From Vigna angularis (Eukaryota > Streptophyta > Magnoliopsida > Fabales > Fabaceae): a DNA stretch of 64,000 nt. The notes under the pieces are model-generated. The model was given only the letters and a program-made list of their open reading frames with translations, was not told the DNA's origin and ran no database searches. Location of the stretch: NCBI RefSeq assembly GCF_016808095.1, contig NC_068973.1:22322501-22386500 (forward strand), in the 5' to 3' direction. This document shows positions 22,403 to 33,424 of the stretch, in pieces (the first letter of the stretch is position 1; every line of letters begins with the position of its first letter). Position numbers and translations under genes: made by a program.

Positions 22403-23440
22403 TTATTCTTTTAGATCTAGTTTTCTTCCTCCTGGATCAAACACAAATCTGCAATACACATCAAATATATCTTCGGTTAATATCAATCCAAGAAAGAATT
22501 TTTCGTTAAAAACAAGAGAATAAGAACTTCTAATACTTTGATTAGTAATCTTTGAAAATTTTAGAAGTCCAAATTCAATTTTATCTTGAGTTAATTGTTT
22601 TCTTAAAGATAACAATAACTCAAGATTTGAATTGTCATATTTTGAAAATGTTTTCATGACAATTGGTTTGGTTTTCATGACAATTGGTTTGAAAGAGAAG
22701 TCAAAAATTGAAAAGTAATCAATTATTGGAAAAGAAGTTAAGATTTGGAAACCTTCCCTTTTAGGTTCCACAGTCTTTGAAAGAGTAGGATTTGTCATCA
22801 GTAACAATTTCTCCTTTTCTTTCTTCTCTCTTTCTTGCATTTCTCTCTTTTCTTCTTTTCTCTCTTCTTCTCTTCTTAATTCCTCTCTTCTTCTCTCTTC
22901 TCTTTTCTCTATTTGTTCTCTCTCTCTCTTCTCTTCTTCTTTCCTTTCTTCCTATTCTTTTCTCTCAATCTCTCTTTCTCTTTTCATATCCTTGATCTCC
23001 TTAAGTCTTGCCCCAAATTCTAATTCTCTACGAAGAAACCCATGATCATTTAAACTCTCAAGAAATAATATTCCATCATCAATGCAATCCCTAATTAGTT
23101 CTAGGTTTCTTTTAATGCTTGAAGGCAAAAACTTTCTTCTCATGCAAGCTTTTAAATCATGCCAATCACGTATGGAGGACTTTCTACCTTTCCTAACATG
23201 ATATTGTCTTTCATCCCACCACTCACTTGCATGCTCTTCTAACTTAGAGAGATATATACTAAGAACATAATATTCACTCTCTTCACAATACCAAGGATTT
23301 ATTTTATCAATTTCTTTTTCCCAAGCTAGGTATGTTAATGCACCTATGTCTTTACCAAAGGATGGAAGATTCCTAGCTTGTTTAAACATTTCATCAACTT
23401 TATCTAACCTAGAAGACCTATATGAACCATAAGAAGACAT
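22403..23440 (-). pseudogene. Gag-like protein of element G, one internal TAG
   Basis: One frame of 346 codons (start MSSYGSYRSSRLDKVDEM at 23440) interrupted once by TAG at 22952-22954. The first half has a gag-like core: LTYLAWEKEIDKI, YYVLSIYLSKLEEHASEWW, RDWHDLKACMRRKFLPSS. Then comes a charged Glu/Arg/Lys stretch (predicted coiled coil; the plus strand is a pyrimidine run at 22800-22990). The C-terminal half ends RFVFDPGGRKLDL. No zinc knuckle, protease or RT is seen. The retained frame suggests it was recently functional; the exact family is not recognised. Confidence 0.7.
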
Positions 23441-24132
23441 CTTTGTTTTTAAAAGTTTTCTTAATCTAAAGGGTTCAAAACTTTCACTTAGACAAGTCCC
23501 AGGTAAGAGAGGTGAGCTAAAGAGTTGCTTAAGTACCAAGTCTCGCCTTGCCAGAAATGTCTTAGGCTACTAACTAATTACCCCTTAAACTAAAATCACC
23601 TTTAGAAACAAAGTACACAACTCAAACATTCTCAAACAATTAAGCACAAAAAAACTAGACTCTCGGACTCTAATGTGATAAGGCTTAGAGTTTAATCCCT
23701 TTTAGCCTAAATCACCCCTAAACGTGAAACACATATCAAATCAAGCAAAACACTTAAGAAACCAGCGGACTCTAATGACCCCTACGAGATACACAAATCA
23801 AGTCAATATTAAAGTCTACTCCTATGGTGAAGCTTGTAGCTTTGGCTTACAAGACACATTCACCTGTCTAGCTATGCTAAAATTAAAGCAAGTAAAGTTG
23901 CCAAGAGTTTGAAAGAGCACCAAGGACTCTTCCAAAGCACTTGGACTTTATAAAAGGCCCTTTTACAAAACAAAAGCTAAGGCTAACAGTAGGCTAACAC
24001 AAGCCTATTACAAACAAATTGAAGAAAACAATTACAAAGAAAGCAAACTATGCTACGGTCCTGGTCCTGGTCCTTGTAAGCTACAATCCACTTTTGATGC
24101 CAAGTCCTTGTGCCAAAAAGATGTACACTCCT

Positions 24133-25431
24133 TGATGGACAAATTTGTAAGCACCAAAATATGATGTCACAAACTTGTTTCACAATCGGCAAGTATGACC
24201 GAATCGTTCAAGTAATAAACTTGGTAAGACCAAGTATCGTTCTTCCCAAAGGACTCACGGCCTAGTTTAGTTGTGTGGTTTGTTGATTAGCTAAGACTTA
24301 CAAACGAAATAATTGGATTATATTATGCAAGACGAAAACTAAACATGTATGCATGAATTGATCAATGGCAAAGACTAAAGATAAACACTTTCAATGGATT
24401 ATATGAATGAATATGTTGTTGGGGGTCAATTTCATCTCATCCACTCTCATACATTTTAGGAATTCAACATTCAAATCATCATTGTTAATGCCACTCTCTA
24501 AAGTACCATTCTAGATGGCTTCTCCCTAATCAAATAGTTCATACAATTCCTAGCATTCCTAATGATTAGTTCATAAGTGCAGGAGCTTAACGACAACCAA
24601 TATAATATTGTTAGTATAATATTGGGAGAAATTCCCCGGATCTAGACTTCCCCGTACGTGTCCGTATCGACAAAACCAATAATCATGCAATAGAATGAGT
24701 TAAACAATGCACGCATTGAGCAAAGAGGAAAAACCCTAACTCATGATGAAAGAAAGCATAAGTCTTAGATTAAGATGCAAGCATAAATTCCATATATGAG
24801 AGCTTCAAGAGATTACATTGATTCCCCAACAAACATACAAGGTTTAGTTCACCATATTCATGGTGAACCTAGATGAACAATAATGAAAGAATGAAAGAAT
24901 AAACCCAATAAAGGTGAAGAGGTAGCCTGAGCATCCAAGATCCTCCTTCAAAGGGGTGGAAGAGAGAGTGTTGCCTACGTTCTGCCAAAGATGTCTAACC
25001 CTAGGACGTGCAAGTCCTTATATACTATTCTAGAGTTACAAAAGATTACAAAAGCCCAAGCCCAAAAAGTGCCGCTCAGCGGTGAGTGCGCGTCACGTTT
25101 CTTCCCCTCAGCGGCCATTTTGCCCCTCAGCGTGACTCCCGCAACCTCCTGAGTGCCGCTCAGCGGTAAAATGCCGCTGAGCGGTGCTCGCGACTTCTCT
25201 TTTTGCACTCTTTGCTTCCTTTTATAATTCCACTTCTCTCCTTCTTTACTTCTTTCACTAAATTCACCTCAAAACCTGCACAAAAACACTCAAATCAAGC
25301 ATAAACCTGTCCAGCTCTCTTATTTCTGAAAATATAGATAAAAGCATTGATTTCAAGCTAGTTTCTAAGTCTAAAGGTTGATTTTAATATCAATTTTAAG
25401 CATGAAAATAACAGTTTTTCAACTGTTATCA
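24133..25431 (-). repeat. Solo Athila-type LTR inserted in element G
   Basis: 1299 bp, plus strand TGATGGACAAATTTG...CAACTGTTATCA, flanked by CTCCT on both sides (24128-24132, 25432-25436). It has the GC cluster (25070-25185) and a TATA box (minus GTATATAAG at 25017-25025). It is the deepest layer of the nest. Confidence 0.92.
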
Positions 25432-25436
25432 CTCCT

Positions 25437-28400
25437 GTTGCTGGTTCGGCCACCTTTGGCCTTTTTTCTAGCTTCTGGTTCATCCTATAATCACAAATGC
25501 ACAAAACTGCGGTGAGTATTCACTTAGTTAAAACAGATTGCAAAAGAAGATATAGGGCAGTAAGAACTTCCCTTTCTCTTGGCTGCACAAGCTTTCCAAG
25601 CTTTCCACTAAGAATCTGCTGCTGCTCAATTAATGGTCTCAACTTATACTGCACAAACAATTCTAACTAAATCAACAGATCACACAATTCTAATCCTAAT
25701 GATTGCAGGCCATACTAAAGAATTTAAGCATATCAAACAATTTGATATAAAAGAAACTCCCTTTAGTTCAGATGGCTGCTACTGTCTTCACTGAAACAGC
25801 TCACAATTTACAATATGCTACAGTACCATCAATATTGCTTTTCCCAAACTACACAGAAAATTCACACTAAATCAGCAGTTCATGCAGTCCACAATGAACA
25901 ATTTAAATCCAAAAGAGTTTAAACAGTCAGAAGCAATTAAACTAGATAACTCCCTTTAGTTCAAAGCTTCCAAATTAAATGCTTAGGTTGCTGTTTTCTC
26001 AGTAATTTCCTGCTCAAGCTAAACTCTCAACAAATCAGTTCTGCACACACCAAAATCAAACCAGATTCTATTAGACACATGCAAATGGTCATTATACCAG
26101 ATTCAAAGAAATGTAAAATCTAAGCTGAAACCAAACTGATTAAACAACCACCCAGTCTAATCAAAATCAGATTAATCCAATGCAATGCAGAACAATTCCA
26201 ATTCAGAATTCAGATTGGCTAATCCTAGTGTACAAAAACTGTCATACCAGATTCAACATTATAGCAAGAATAGTTCAACCAAAACAAAAGCAATTTAAGG
26301 TGAAAGAAACTCCCTTCAGTTTAACACTCCCACGTGAATTGCTTCTGCTTCTGGTTGCTCATTCTAAACTAATATCAACTTCTATTGGACACCCTGCACT
26401 GGTTCATTTCTGCATACAAAATCAAACCCAAATCCAGCAAATACAAATAGGAATGGACATTAACAAGATGCAATAGATGTAATTCAATCAATCTGAACAA
26501 AACTGAAATCTGCATGTGATTAATACCAGAAAAATATTTTCTATATGCATTTGGAAAAATGATCTCAACAAAGAAAGAATGATGGTGCTAATAAGGACTC
26601 AACAGATTTCAACAATTGTAAGCAAACCATGAAATCAGTAATCACATTCAGACATATAATATCTCACTGAATTCAGTAAATAGTTTATAATCGAAAATGA
26701 ATGCAAGAGCAAATTAAAACAATCACAATTGCTCTAGTTTGCTCACTCAACTCCTTTTCCCTGCACAATGAACAATTATAAACAGTTAGATTAACAATGA
26801 ATTCTCTATTTCAAAGTACCAAGGAATTAGGCCAAGTTAGCCTTACAAAACTCACTACACTCAGGCTTCTCTTTTGAAATTTAAAACACATAAATGAAAA
26901 GGTTTGGAAAGGAGATTCTCCCTTGGCAGTTCAAAGCTTGAGAGTCTTTCAGACCACCACCACCTAAGATGCTACCAAGCACACAAACCCTCTTTCAAAT
27001 TCCAGAAACCAAAGTGTAACAACTTCTCAAACAGGCAAAGGATAGGCAAGGCAAAGTGATATGCAAAACAGAGCAGGACAGCCACAAAACAATGACAGCA
27101 TAGCAGATCTATGGCTTAAGACAACTCTAGATCAGATGAATAAAGCAATCAAAGCTCAAATTATGAATAGCAGAATAGATTGCAAATGTGATAGACAAAA
27201 CCAGAGTTATCAACCAAGACAAGCAAGAAACAAAGCTTTGAATAATGTGAGCACTCAAATAGAACCTAAGGAATAGAACTAGAACAGATTAATAAAGCAA
27301 GAAAAGGGACTTAAGTTGAACCAATACTGAACAAATTTGATTTATAAATTGGCATACCAAACTGTTTGACATTGTGCCTCAGAGAAACTTGTTTTATTTT
27401 TCATATTTGATGTTCTGAATTAGAGGCAGCTATTGTGAATTGCACTAAGTCCTTCAACTCTTTTTTTTTTAACAGTAACAGTAGGATTAATCCTTAATTG
27501 CTTCAAATGTTATTGACTTACAACTCTTGCTACAATCCACAATAGACTAAGATCAATGCAGTTTACAAATCAGCACTTTACTTGTATCAGATTAATGGTT
27601 CAACTTAATAAAAAGAAAACACATAATTGGTTTCATTGATAACTTTTGAATAACAAAACAGCAAACACAAATGACTCTTGAATATGATTGAACTAGAAGC
27701 TTAGCAATGAACTAATACCAAGCAGAACAAACACACACTCAAAACATTAACACAGACTTCAAAGAAAAACCAGTTCGGTGTAGCTGGCCAAAAGAGAGGC
27801 TGATGCTGCTATAAGCATCTTGCACCCAAGCTCAATGCAACATTTCATAGCTTAATTGGTGTGCATTTGCTATCCACAAGCAGGTTCAACTTTCAGCTCA
27901 CAGAATTTCAAAAGTGCAATACAATTACATATAATGATCAGCATCAAAAACTCAAGACAGCTTCAGATAAATGAAATGACATTAAAACTGCTATTGAAGT
28001 CTGTCATCAAGCTCATTCAATTGAATGTCACTGCTTATGATGATGGACAAATCTTACTCAAAGCAAAAACTCAACTGAATCAGTTAAACTCAGATTTATT
28101 TGACAATTAAAACAAAGCAACATGACATAGACAAAACAGAAGTAGATTTTAAAACTTAAAAGACTCAAATAAGAAGATTCACCGAATTAAAATGAAATAA
28201 GACTCAAGGCACAGGAAACGCAACTTGAAGACCGAAACAAGATTTGCAACAATTCAAATCAGAAAAACAAATCAAGACATTAAAGGAAAATGATGAACAA
28301 CTCAGAAATTAACAAAACACAACAAAGAGGCGAAACAGAAACGCAAACAGAAACTCAGAATCAAGACAAAATCAAAACACAAAACTAGAACAAAGACAGA

Positions 28401-28467
28401 GACGCGAATCAAACTGAAACAAAGTTCGAAACAGAGATACTTACCTTTGAAGCGTGCTGGAACTTGA
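25437..28467 (-). other. Long A-rich non-coding leader of element G
   Basis: About 3 kb between the primer site and gag. The plus strand is rich in AAACAG/ATCAGA-type words; the minus strand would be a U-rich transcript leader. ORFs here are short and resemble no protein. This matches the large non-coding interior of LARD-type elements. Confidence 0.6.
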
Positions 28468-28482
28468 GCTCTGAATACCACT

Positions 28483-29257
28483 TGATGGACGAACGCCCGA
28501 GGAGAGACCGAAGACGTGACGCTGACTCCTCGAAGCTTCCTCTAGAGAGATGAAGACGCAGCGGAATGGAAACGAAACTCAAGATTGAAGTGGAAACTGA
28601 GAACGAACACATGAAAACCTAGGATCTAAGGTCTAATCGGTGGAAGTTGAAGGTATGGAAAATGAAGATGGTTTGTTCGGTGAGAAACCCTAGGAGGACG
28701 AAGAACTACTGATTTAATCGGTGGAACAATGAAATGAACGGAGGGAAAGAGGTATAATCGGTGGAAAGTGACTTACAATCGGTGAAAAATGGAGTAGAAA
28801 GGCAGATTTGAGGTTGTAGACCATGGAACTCTCGAGAGCGAGAGTGAGACGCGAAGAAGAAAGAGAATGTGGAATGTGCGTGTCTGATGTGCGTGAAGAA
28901 AGAAGTGAGAGGCGCGGTCTGAACGTGGCTAACGCGTTGGATTGGAGACGTATTGGCAGCTGACGCGTGCCAGATGTGGCAGTGGAGGAGAGGAAGCGTG
29001 AAGGATGAGAAGCACCGTGAAAATGGAAAATGAAAGTGAGAGAGGTGCTTGGAAGGTGGCTAGAGGAAGTCCTTGGACTCTCTAGCCTGACTTTCAAGAG
29101 AGAATAGTTTCTATTTCAGAAAGTCTAATTCTCATTAATCTCAAAAGTCCTAATACAAGAGAGGAGTTGGGTATTTATAGTAACCCATGCTCCTTAAGAG
29201 CTAAGCTAGGAAAAGTAAAAATATACAAGGAGGACTACGTCAAGGAGGATTCCATCA
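28483..29257 (-). repeat. 5' LTR of element G
   Basis: Mate of 21529-22303 with about 6 single-base differences. The primer site lies 2 bp to its left (28468-28480, GCTCTGAATACCA on plus), which is the initiator tRNA-Met type with one extra base. Confidence 0.88.
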
Positions 29258-29385
29258 CCGTGAGTCCTTTGGGAGAACGATACTTGGTCTTACCGAGTTT
29301 ATTACTTGAAACGATTCGGTCATACTTGCCGATTGTAAAACAAGTTTGTGACATCATATTTTGGTGATCATAAATTTGTCCATCA
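29258..29385 (+). repeat. 5' LTR of the Athila-like element, second part
   Basis: After element G the LTR resumes with CCGTGAGTCCTTTGGGAG and ends TTTGTCCATCA at 29385. Joined to 20408-21528 it gives a normal LTR of about 1.24 kb. Confidence 0.88.
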
Positions 29386-29391
29386 AGTTTT

Positions 29392-29409
29392 TGGCGCCGT
29401 TGCCGGGGA
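29392..29409 (+). other. Primer binding site, tRNA-Asp type
   Basis: TGGCGCCGTTGCCGGGGA, 6 bp after the LTR. It is the complement of the plant tRNA-Asp 3' end as I recall it, and the site typical of Athila-type elements. The same site in minus orientation is intact at 43297-43314 and mutated at 62953-62970. Confidence 0.88.
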
Positions 29410-29464
29410 CTCGTGGTTTAACTGGTTAATTTGTGTAATTATTGATTATCTTTGACTTTAATTT

Positions 29465-29760
29465 TGAATTTCTGTTTTTATTTTCTGTTTTTATTTTTTT
29501 GGTTTTTATTTGATTTGGTTTTATTTTATTTGATTTTATTTGATTTGATTTGATTTGATTTGATTTTATTTGATTTGATTTTATTTTATTTTATTTTATT
29601 TTATTTTATCTTATTTGATTTGATTTGATTTGATTTGATTTTATTTGATTAGATTAGATTAGATTTGATTTGATTAGATTAGATTTTATTTGATTTGATT
29701 TGATTTGATTAGATTAGATTAGATTTTATTTTATTTTATATTATTTTATCTTATCCTCTG
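29465..29760 (+). repeat. Pentanucleotide microsatellite (TTTGA/TTTTA) in the Athila leader
   Basis: About 290 bp of ATTTG, ATTTT and ATTAG 5-mers between primer site and gag. Shorter versions occupy the same place in the other two Athila copies (43130-43195 and 62815-62840, complementary strand). Confidence 0.92.
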
Positions 29761-30010
29761 AATCTTTTATCTTCTGAATCTATATCTTCTCCTATATCTT
29801 TTTGTGCTAACAAATCTTTTCTAGGGTTTTGTTTTCTTGTGCATGCAGGAAGCAATTAGAACAAGGAGCAAGAAAACAACAGAACCTTTGCTTGAAGGTC
29901 TAGACGAGAGTAGATGGAGGAGAAGAATCCGAACATCTAGAGAACTTTTCCCTTCTCCAGAAACTCTCTTACAATCATCACCATAAGGTTCTGTTCATAG
30001 CACAGAAAAT

Positions 30011-32257
30011 ATGGAGAACAACAACGTTAGAAGAACTCTTGCTGACTACACCAATATAGCTGGACCTCAGCACTTTAACAGTATAGCTAGACCTAGAGTC
30101 AATGCAGCTAATATGGAGGTCAAACCAATACTGATTCAACTGGTGAAAAGCAACCAATTTAATGGGTTATCTCATGAAAGCCCATATGAGCACCTCACTA
30201 CCTTCAATGAGATTTGCAACACAATCAAGATTAATGGGGTGCCAGACGAAGCTATCAAACTTAGCTTGTTTCCTTTCTCGTTGGGAGGCAATGCTAAGCT
30301 TTGGTTGAATTCTTTCCCAGAAGAAAGTTTCACAGAGTGGGAAGCAGTGGTCGAAAATTTTTTAAACAAGTACTTCCCACAATCTAAGGTGACAAAAGGC
30401 AAGCAAGAGATTTCTTCATTTAAGCAGGGTATGGAAGAATCACTAGGGCATGCATGGGACAGATACAAAAGCTTGCTAAGAAAAACACTCACGCATGGCT
30501 TTGAAGATCAGGAAGTAGTCTTAACTTTCCTTGGAGGGCTTGGTTCACAAACCAAGATGATGCTGGACGCCTCAGTAGGAGGCAATATTAAATGGAAAAC
30601 TCTAGAGGAAGCAACAGAGATTATAGAAAACATGGCTACTAGTGATAATGAGCTACACAGTGAGAGAGGAGCTCCTATGAAAAAAGGAGTCCTCCAATTA
30701 CAAACACATGATGCCCTGCTAGCTCAAAACAAAATTCTAACTCAACAGCTGGAGACTCTGACTAAAACTCTTGCACAATTACCCAAAGAGTTGAAAACTG
30801 CTGCACAGGTACAAACCTAGTTGTGCGAATTGTGTGGAGGCGACCATATCAATGGTCAATGTGCCTTTCCAGTTGAAGCCGTGGAGGATGTAAACTACAT
30901 GACCAATCAGTACCGTCAAGGAAGCTACAATCAGGGGTGGAAACCACACCCAAGTATTGGTCAAGGGCAAACTGGGCAAGCTGGTCAATATAATAAGCAG
31001 CAGCAGCAACCCACCTTATGGCAACAGTTATCTATGCTTAATGAAAGGTCCATGAGGATGGAGGAAACTCTCAACAATTTCATATAGAAAACTGAGTCTA
31101 CCCAAAAGAGCACTAAAGCTGCTATCAAAAATTTGGAGATTCAGATGAGGCAGATCACCAAACAGGTGGAAGAAAGGCCAAATAGAAATTTTGGGGCTAA
31201 TACTGAGGTTAACCCCAGAGAAGAGTGCAAGGTGGTACAGAGTGTTGATGATGAGAAAGTTGAGTTAGATACAGAAGAGAGAAGAGAAATAGAGAGCAAA
31301 AGCACATTTCCTTTTCCAATCCATCAAGGGAAACAACTAGACTTCACAGAATTATTCAAAATGGTGGATAATGATGCACCTTGGGAACAGATTCTACAAC
31401 AGATTACGGTTTACACTAAATCTAATGAAGAAATCTCTACAAAGAAAAGACGTAGAGATGATGAGGCAAAGAAGTGTATATCTATTAAAAAAGAGTCATT
31501 CCCTCCTAAAGCAACAGATCCAGGCAGTTTTTCTATCCCTTGTACCATAGGGAAGAAAAAGGTGAAGAAAGCTCTCCTTGATTTAGGTTCAAGTGTTAAC
31601 TTGATACCTTATTCTTTACTGGAGCAAATCGGCAATGTTAAAGTGAAACCTGTAAAGGTTAATCTAATAATGGCCGATGGATCTTCAAAGGAGCCATGTG
31701 GGATTGCAGAGGACATTATAGTTTGTGTTGGCAAACTTCAGTTCTTGGCAGACTTTGTGGTGATGAAGATGGAGACAGAGAAGATACCTATCATACTTGG
31801 AAGACCGTTTATGAAAACGGCCAGAGCTATCATTGATGTAAATGAAGGTATAGTAGTGCTCCAGGACAGGGAGGAGAGAGTGGTTATAGACGTCTTTAAA
31901 GATGAGACGCAAACACAGGAGGAAGAAGCTAGTTATAAAGCTGCATTTCAAGATGCACCCATGACTAGCCGTAAAGATGAAAATCTCAAGGTTGCAGGTA
32001 ACCATTGTTTGTTGTTTCAGGTACACAAAGAAGAAAAGATTGGAAGAGGAGGAGAAATTCCTGGTGACTGGGAGAAAAGAAGACTCCAACTTGGCACACC
32101 TGTAAGAATCAAGAACAAGTTGTGGGTTGTGAAGGGCTTTAAAGAGAAGGAGATGATAGAGATAGAGTCTCCACATTCTAGAAGGACCAAAACAGTTCAC
32201 AGGAAACAGCTGAGGAGTTGGTGGGATGACAACATCAACTATAAAGAAGGAACTTGA
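30011..32257 (+). pseudogene. Athila-like gag-protease frame with two amber stops
   Basis: One frame of 749 codons from MENNNVRRTLADYTN, open except for TAG at 30818-30820 and 31085-31087. Gag core: VKPILIQLVKSNQFNG, LFPFSLGGNAKLWLNSF, WEAVVENFLNKYFP, VLTFLGGLGSQTKMML. A zinc knuckle CELCGGDHINGQC follows the first stop. The aspartic protease is ALLDLGSSVNLIPYSLLEQ with IILGRPFM. Then, with no RT or RNase H, the frame passes to an integrase-end-like segment (RIKNKLWVVKGF, TKTVHRKQLRSWW) and stops. Copies elsewhere in the window have CAG at both stop positions. It is a deletion derivative that lacks pol. Confidence 0.88.
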
Positions 32258-32259
32258 GC

Positions 32260-32310
32260 TTTACTGGGTCAAGCTAATGACGTTAAAAGAGCGCTTGCTG
32301 GGAGGCAACC
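32260..32310 (+). other. Conserved Athila 3' motif, copy 1 (TGACGTTAAA...GGGAGGCAACC)
   Basis: AATGACGTTAAAAGAGCGCT followed by TGCTGGGAGGCAACCTAG. CTGGG/CCTAG can pair around an AGGCAA loop. A second copy lies at 32559-32596 and a third, minus strand, at 56595-56640 in element E. It sits just after the coding frame in each case. Confidence 0.7.
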
Positions 32311-32392
32311 TAGTGATTTTAGAACTTTTAAATTTTACTTTGGTTTGTAATTTTTTAATCTGTTGAACATGATTTTGTGAATATTTTGCTGA

Positions 32393-32537
32393 ACATAGCA
32401 TCTACTGATGGATGCTATGTGGTTAAGTATCTACTGAAGGATACTAAGTGTGTAACACCTATTGATGGGTGTTGATGAGAAAATTTTGCACCTACTGATG
32501 GGTGTTGGTAAGTTTTAAACACCTACTGATGGGTGTT
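32393..32537 (+). repeat. Array of five hairpins with constant TACTGATG loop
   Basis: Stems/loops: 32393-32420 (ACATAGCATC / GATGCTATGT, 10 bp), 32426-32445 (AGTATC / GATACT), 32454-32473 (AACACC / GGTGTT), 32488-32505 (GCACC / GGTGT, one G-U), 32518-32537 (AACACC / GGTGTT). Every loop is 8 nt: TACTGATG three times, TACTGAAG and TATTGATG once each. Stem sequences change but stay complementary. It lies between the two copies of the conserved 3' motif. Function unknown. Confidence 0.8.
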
Positions 32538-32558
32538 GGTGGACTTTGGGTCAGGCTC

Positions 32559-32600
32559 GTGACGTTAAACAAGCGCTACCTGGGAGGCAACCCAGCTGAT
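32559..32600 (+). other. Conserved Athila 3' motif, copy 2
   Basis: GTGACGTTAAACAAGCGCTA then CCTGGGAGGCAACCCAG, with a perfect CTGGG/CCCAG stem. It immediately follows the hairpin array. Confidence 0.7.
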
Positions 32601-33392
32601 TGATTGTTTTTGTTTGTTTCATTTTAGTTGCATAATAGGGTTTGCATAAGTATTCTAAACATTGAATTGCAGGGAACCAGTGAGGGGCATGTTTAGGAGG
32701 CGCTTAGGTTAAGAAAAGAAGGAGAAGAGCACTTCACGAAAGTGCCGCTGAGCGGTAAAACAACCGCTGAGCGGTACTATCGCAGATTGGCTTTGGTTGC
32801 CCCTTAGCGGGACCCGAGCCCATTAGGGTATTTTTATACCCTAAGCTGCGTTTTGGTTTCTCTTTTCAGACTCTTCTCTGCACACACACTCCTACATACC
32901 TTTTCAATGGTTCTCTACAACTTTTCCCTCATCCCTTTTTAGAAAATCTCCCTTCCACTCACTTGCTCACTAGTTTTCCATCTAAGTTTGGGGTTGGGAG
33001 AGAGCATCATTGAAGGGGCTGATTTCTTCATTGTGGTTTACTAATACTTAACAATGTATCTTTTGGTTTTGTGAATTATGTTTGATGCAGGGATGGCCTC
33101 CTCATCGGGCAAAAAGAATCAAGACTATAAGATCCAAGAAGAGGAAGATACAGAGGATAGCTCAGATTGATGAGGAGCTGAGATAGCATTTACGGATAGA
33201 ACATCTTGTGTGGTATTGTTAAATATTCAAGTTTGGGGTTGTTGGGAAAACATGAAAAAGGAAAAGCATTGAGCTAAGAGCTAAAAAAGTAAGAATATGC
33301 AAAGAAAAAGAAAAAGAAAAGAAAAAAAAAAGAAGCAAAGCTCAATGCAAATGCAAAGGCAAGTTGGGAAGAATAAGAATAACTGTGTTGTT
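32601..33392 (+). other. Athila 3' untranslated region
   Basis: Non-coding. It contains two CCGCTGAGCGGT-type words (32742-32780), like those in the LTRs, a 'TTTGGGGTTG' polypurine-like word at 32987-32996 and again at 33233-33242, and an A-rich run (33297-33345). The CACTA transposon starts at 33393; the 3' LTR that should follow survives only as 44603-44917. Confidence 0.6.
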
Positions 33393-33424
33393 CACTACAA
33401 GAAAAAAGTGTATTACATACAACA

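Larger units (their letters stand above)
21529..29257 (-). mobile_element. Gag-only LTR retrotransposon G (LARD-like), young insertion
   Basis: Two 775-bp LTRs (21529-22303, 28483-29257) begin TGATGGACG and end GATTCCATCA, flanked by CCGTG (21524-21528, 29258-29262). They differ at about 6 positions, so the insertion is recent relative to its neighbours. A polypurine tract lies next to the left LTR (minus AAGGGGGAGGGCA) and a primer site next to the right LTR (28468-28480), which fixes minus orientation. The only coding region is one gag-like frame (22403-23440). About 3 kb between primer site and gag is A-rich and non-coding. No pol: it needs enzymes in trans. Confidence 0.88.

Noticed and set aside
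22792..22995. Hydrophobic ORF (LFLLFLSFLL-like) on the plus strand suggesting a membrane protein
   Set aside because: It is the pyrimidine-rich complement of the Glu/Arg/Lys-rich coiled-coil part of element G gag.
25500..28440. Several ORFs of 70-100 codons (for example 26180-26476, 27061-27276, 27856-28110) as genes
   Set aside because: Biased A-rich composition, rich in Gln/Asn/Lys/Ile, no homology sensed; they lie in the non-coding leader of element G.
29392..29409. A tRNA-Asp gene
   Set aside because: Only the complement of the tRNA 3' end is present, next to an LTR end; no cloverleaf can be built.
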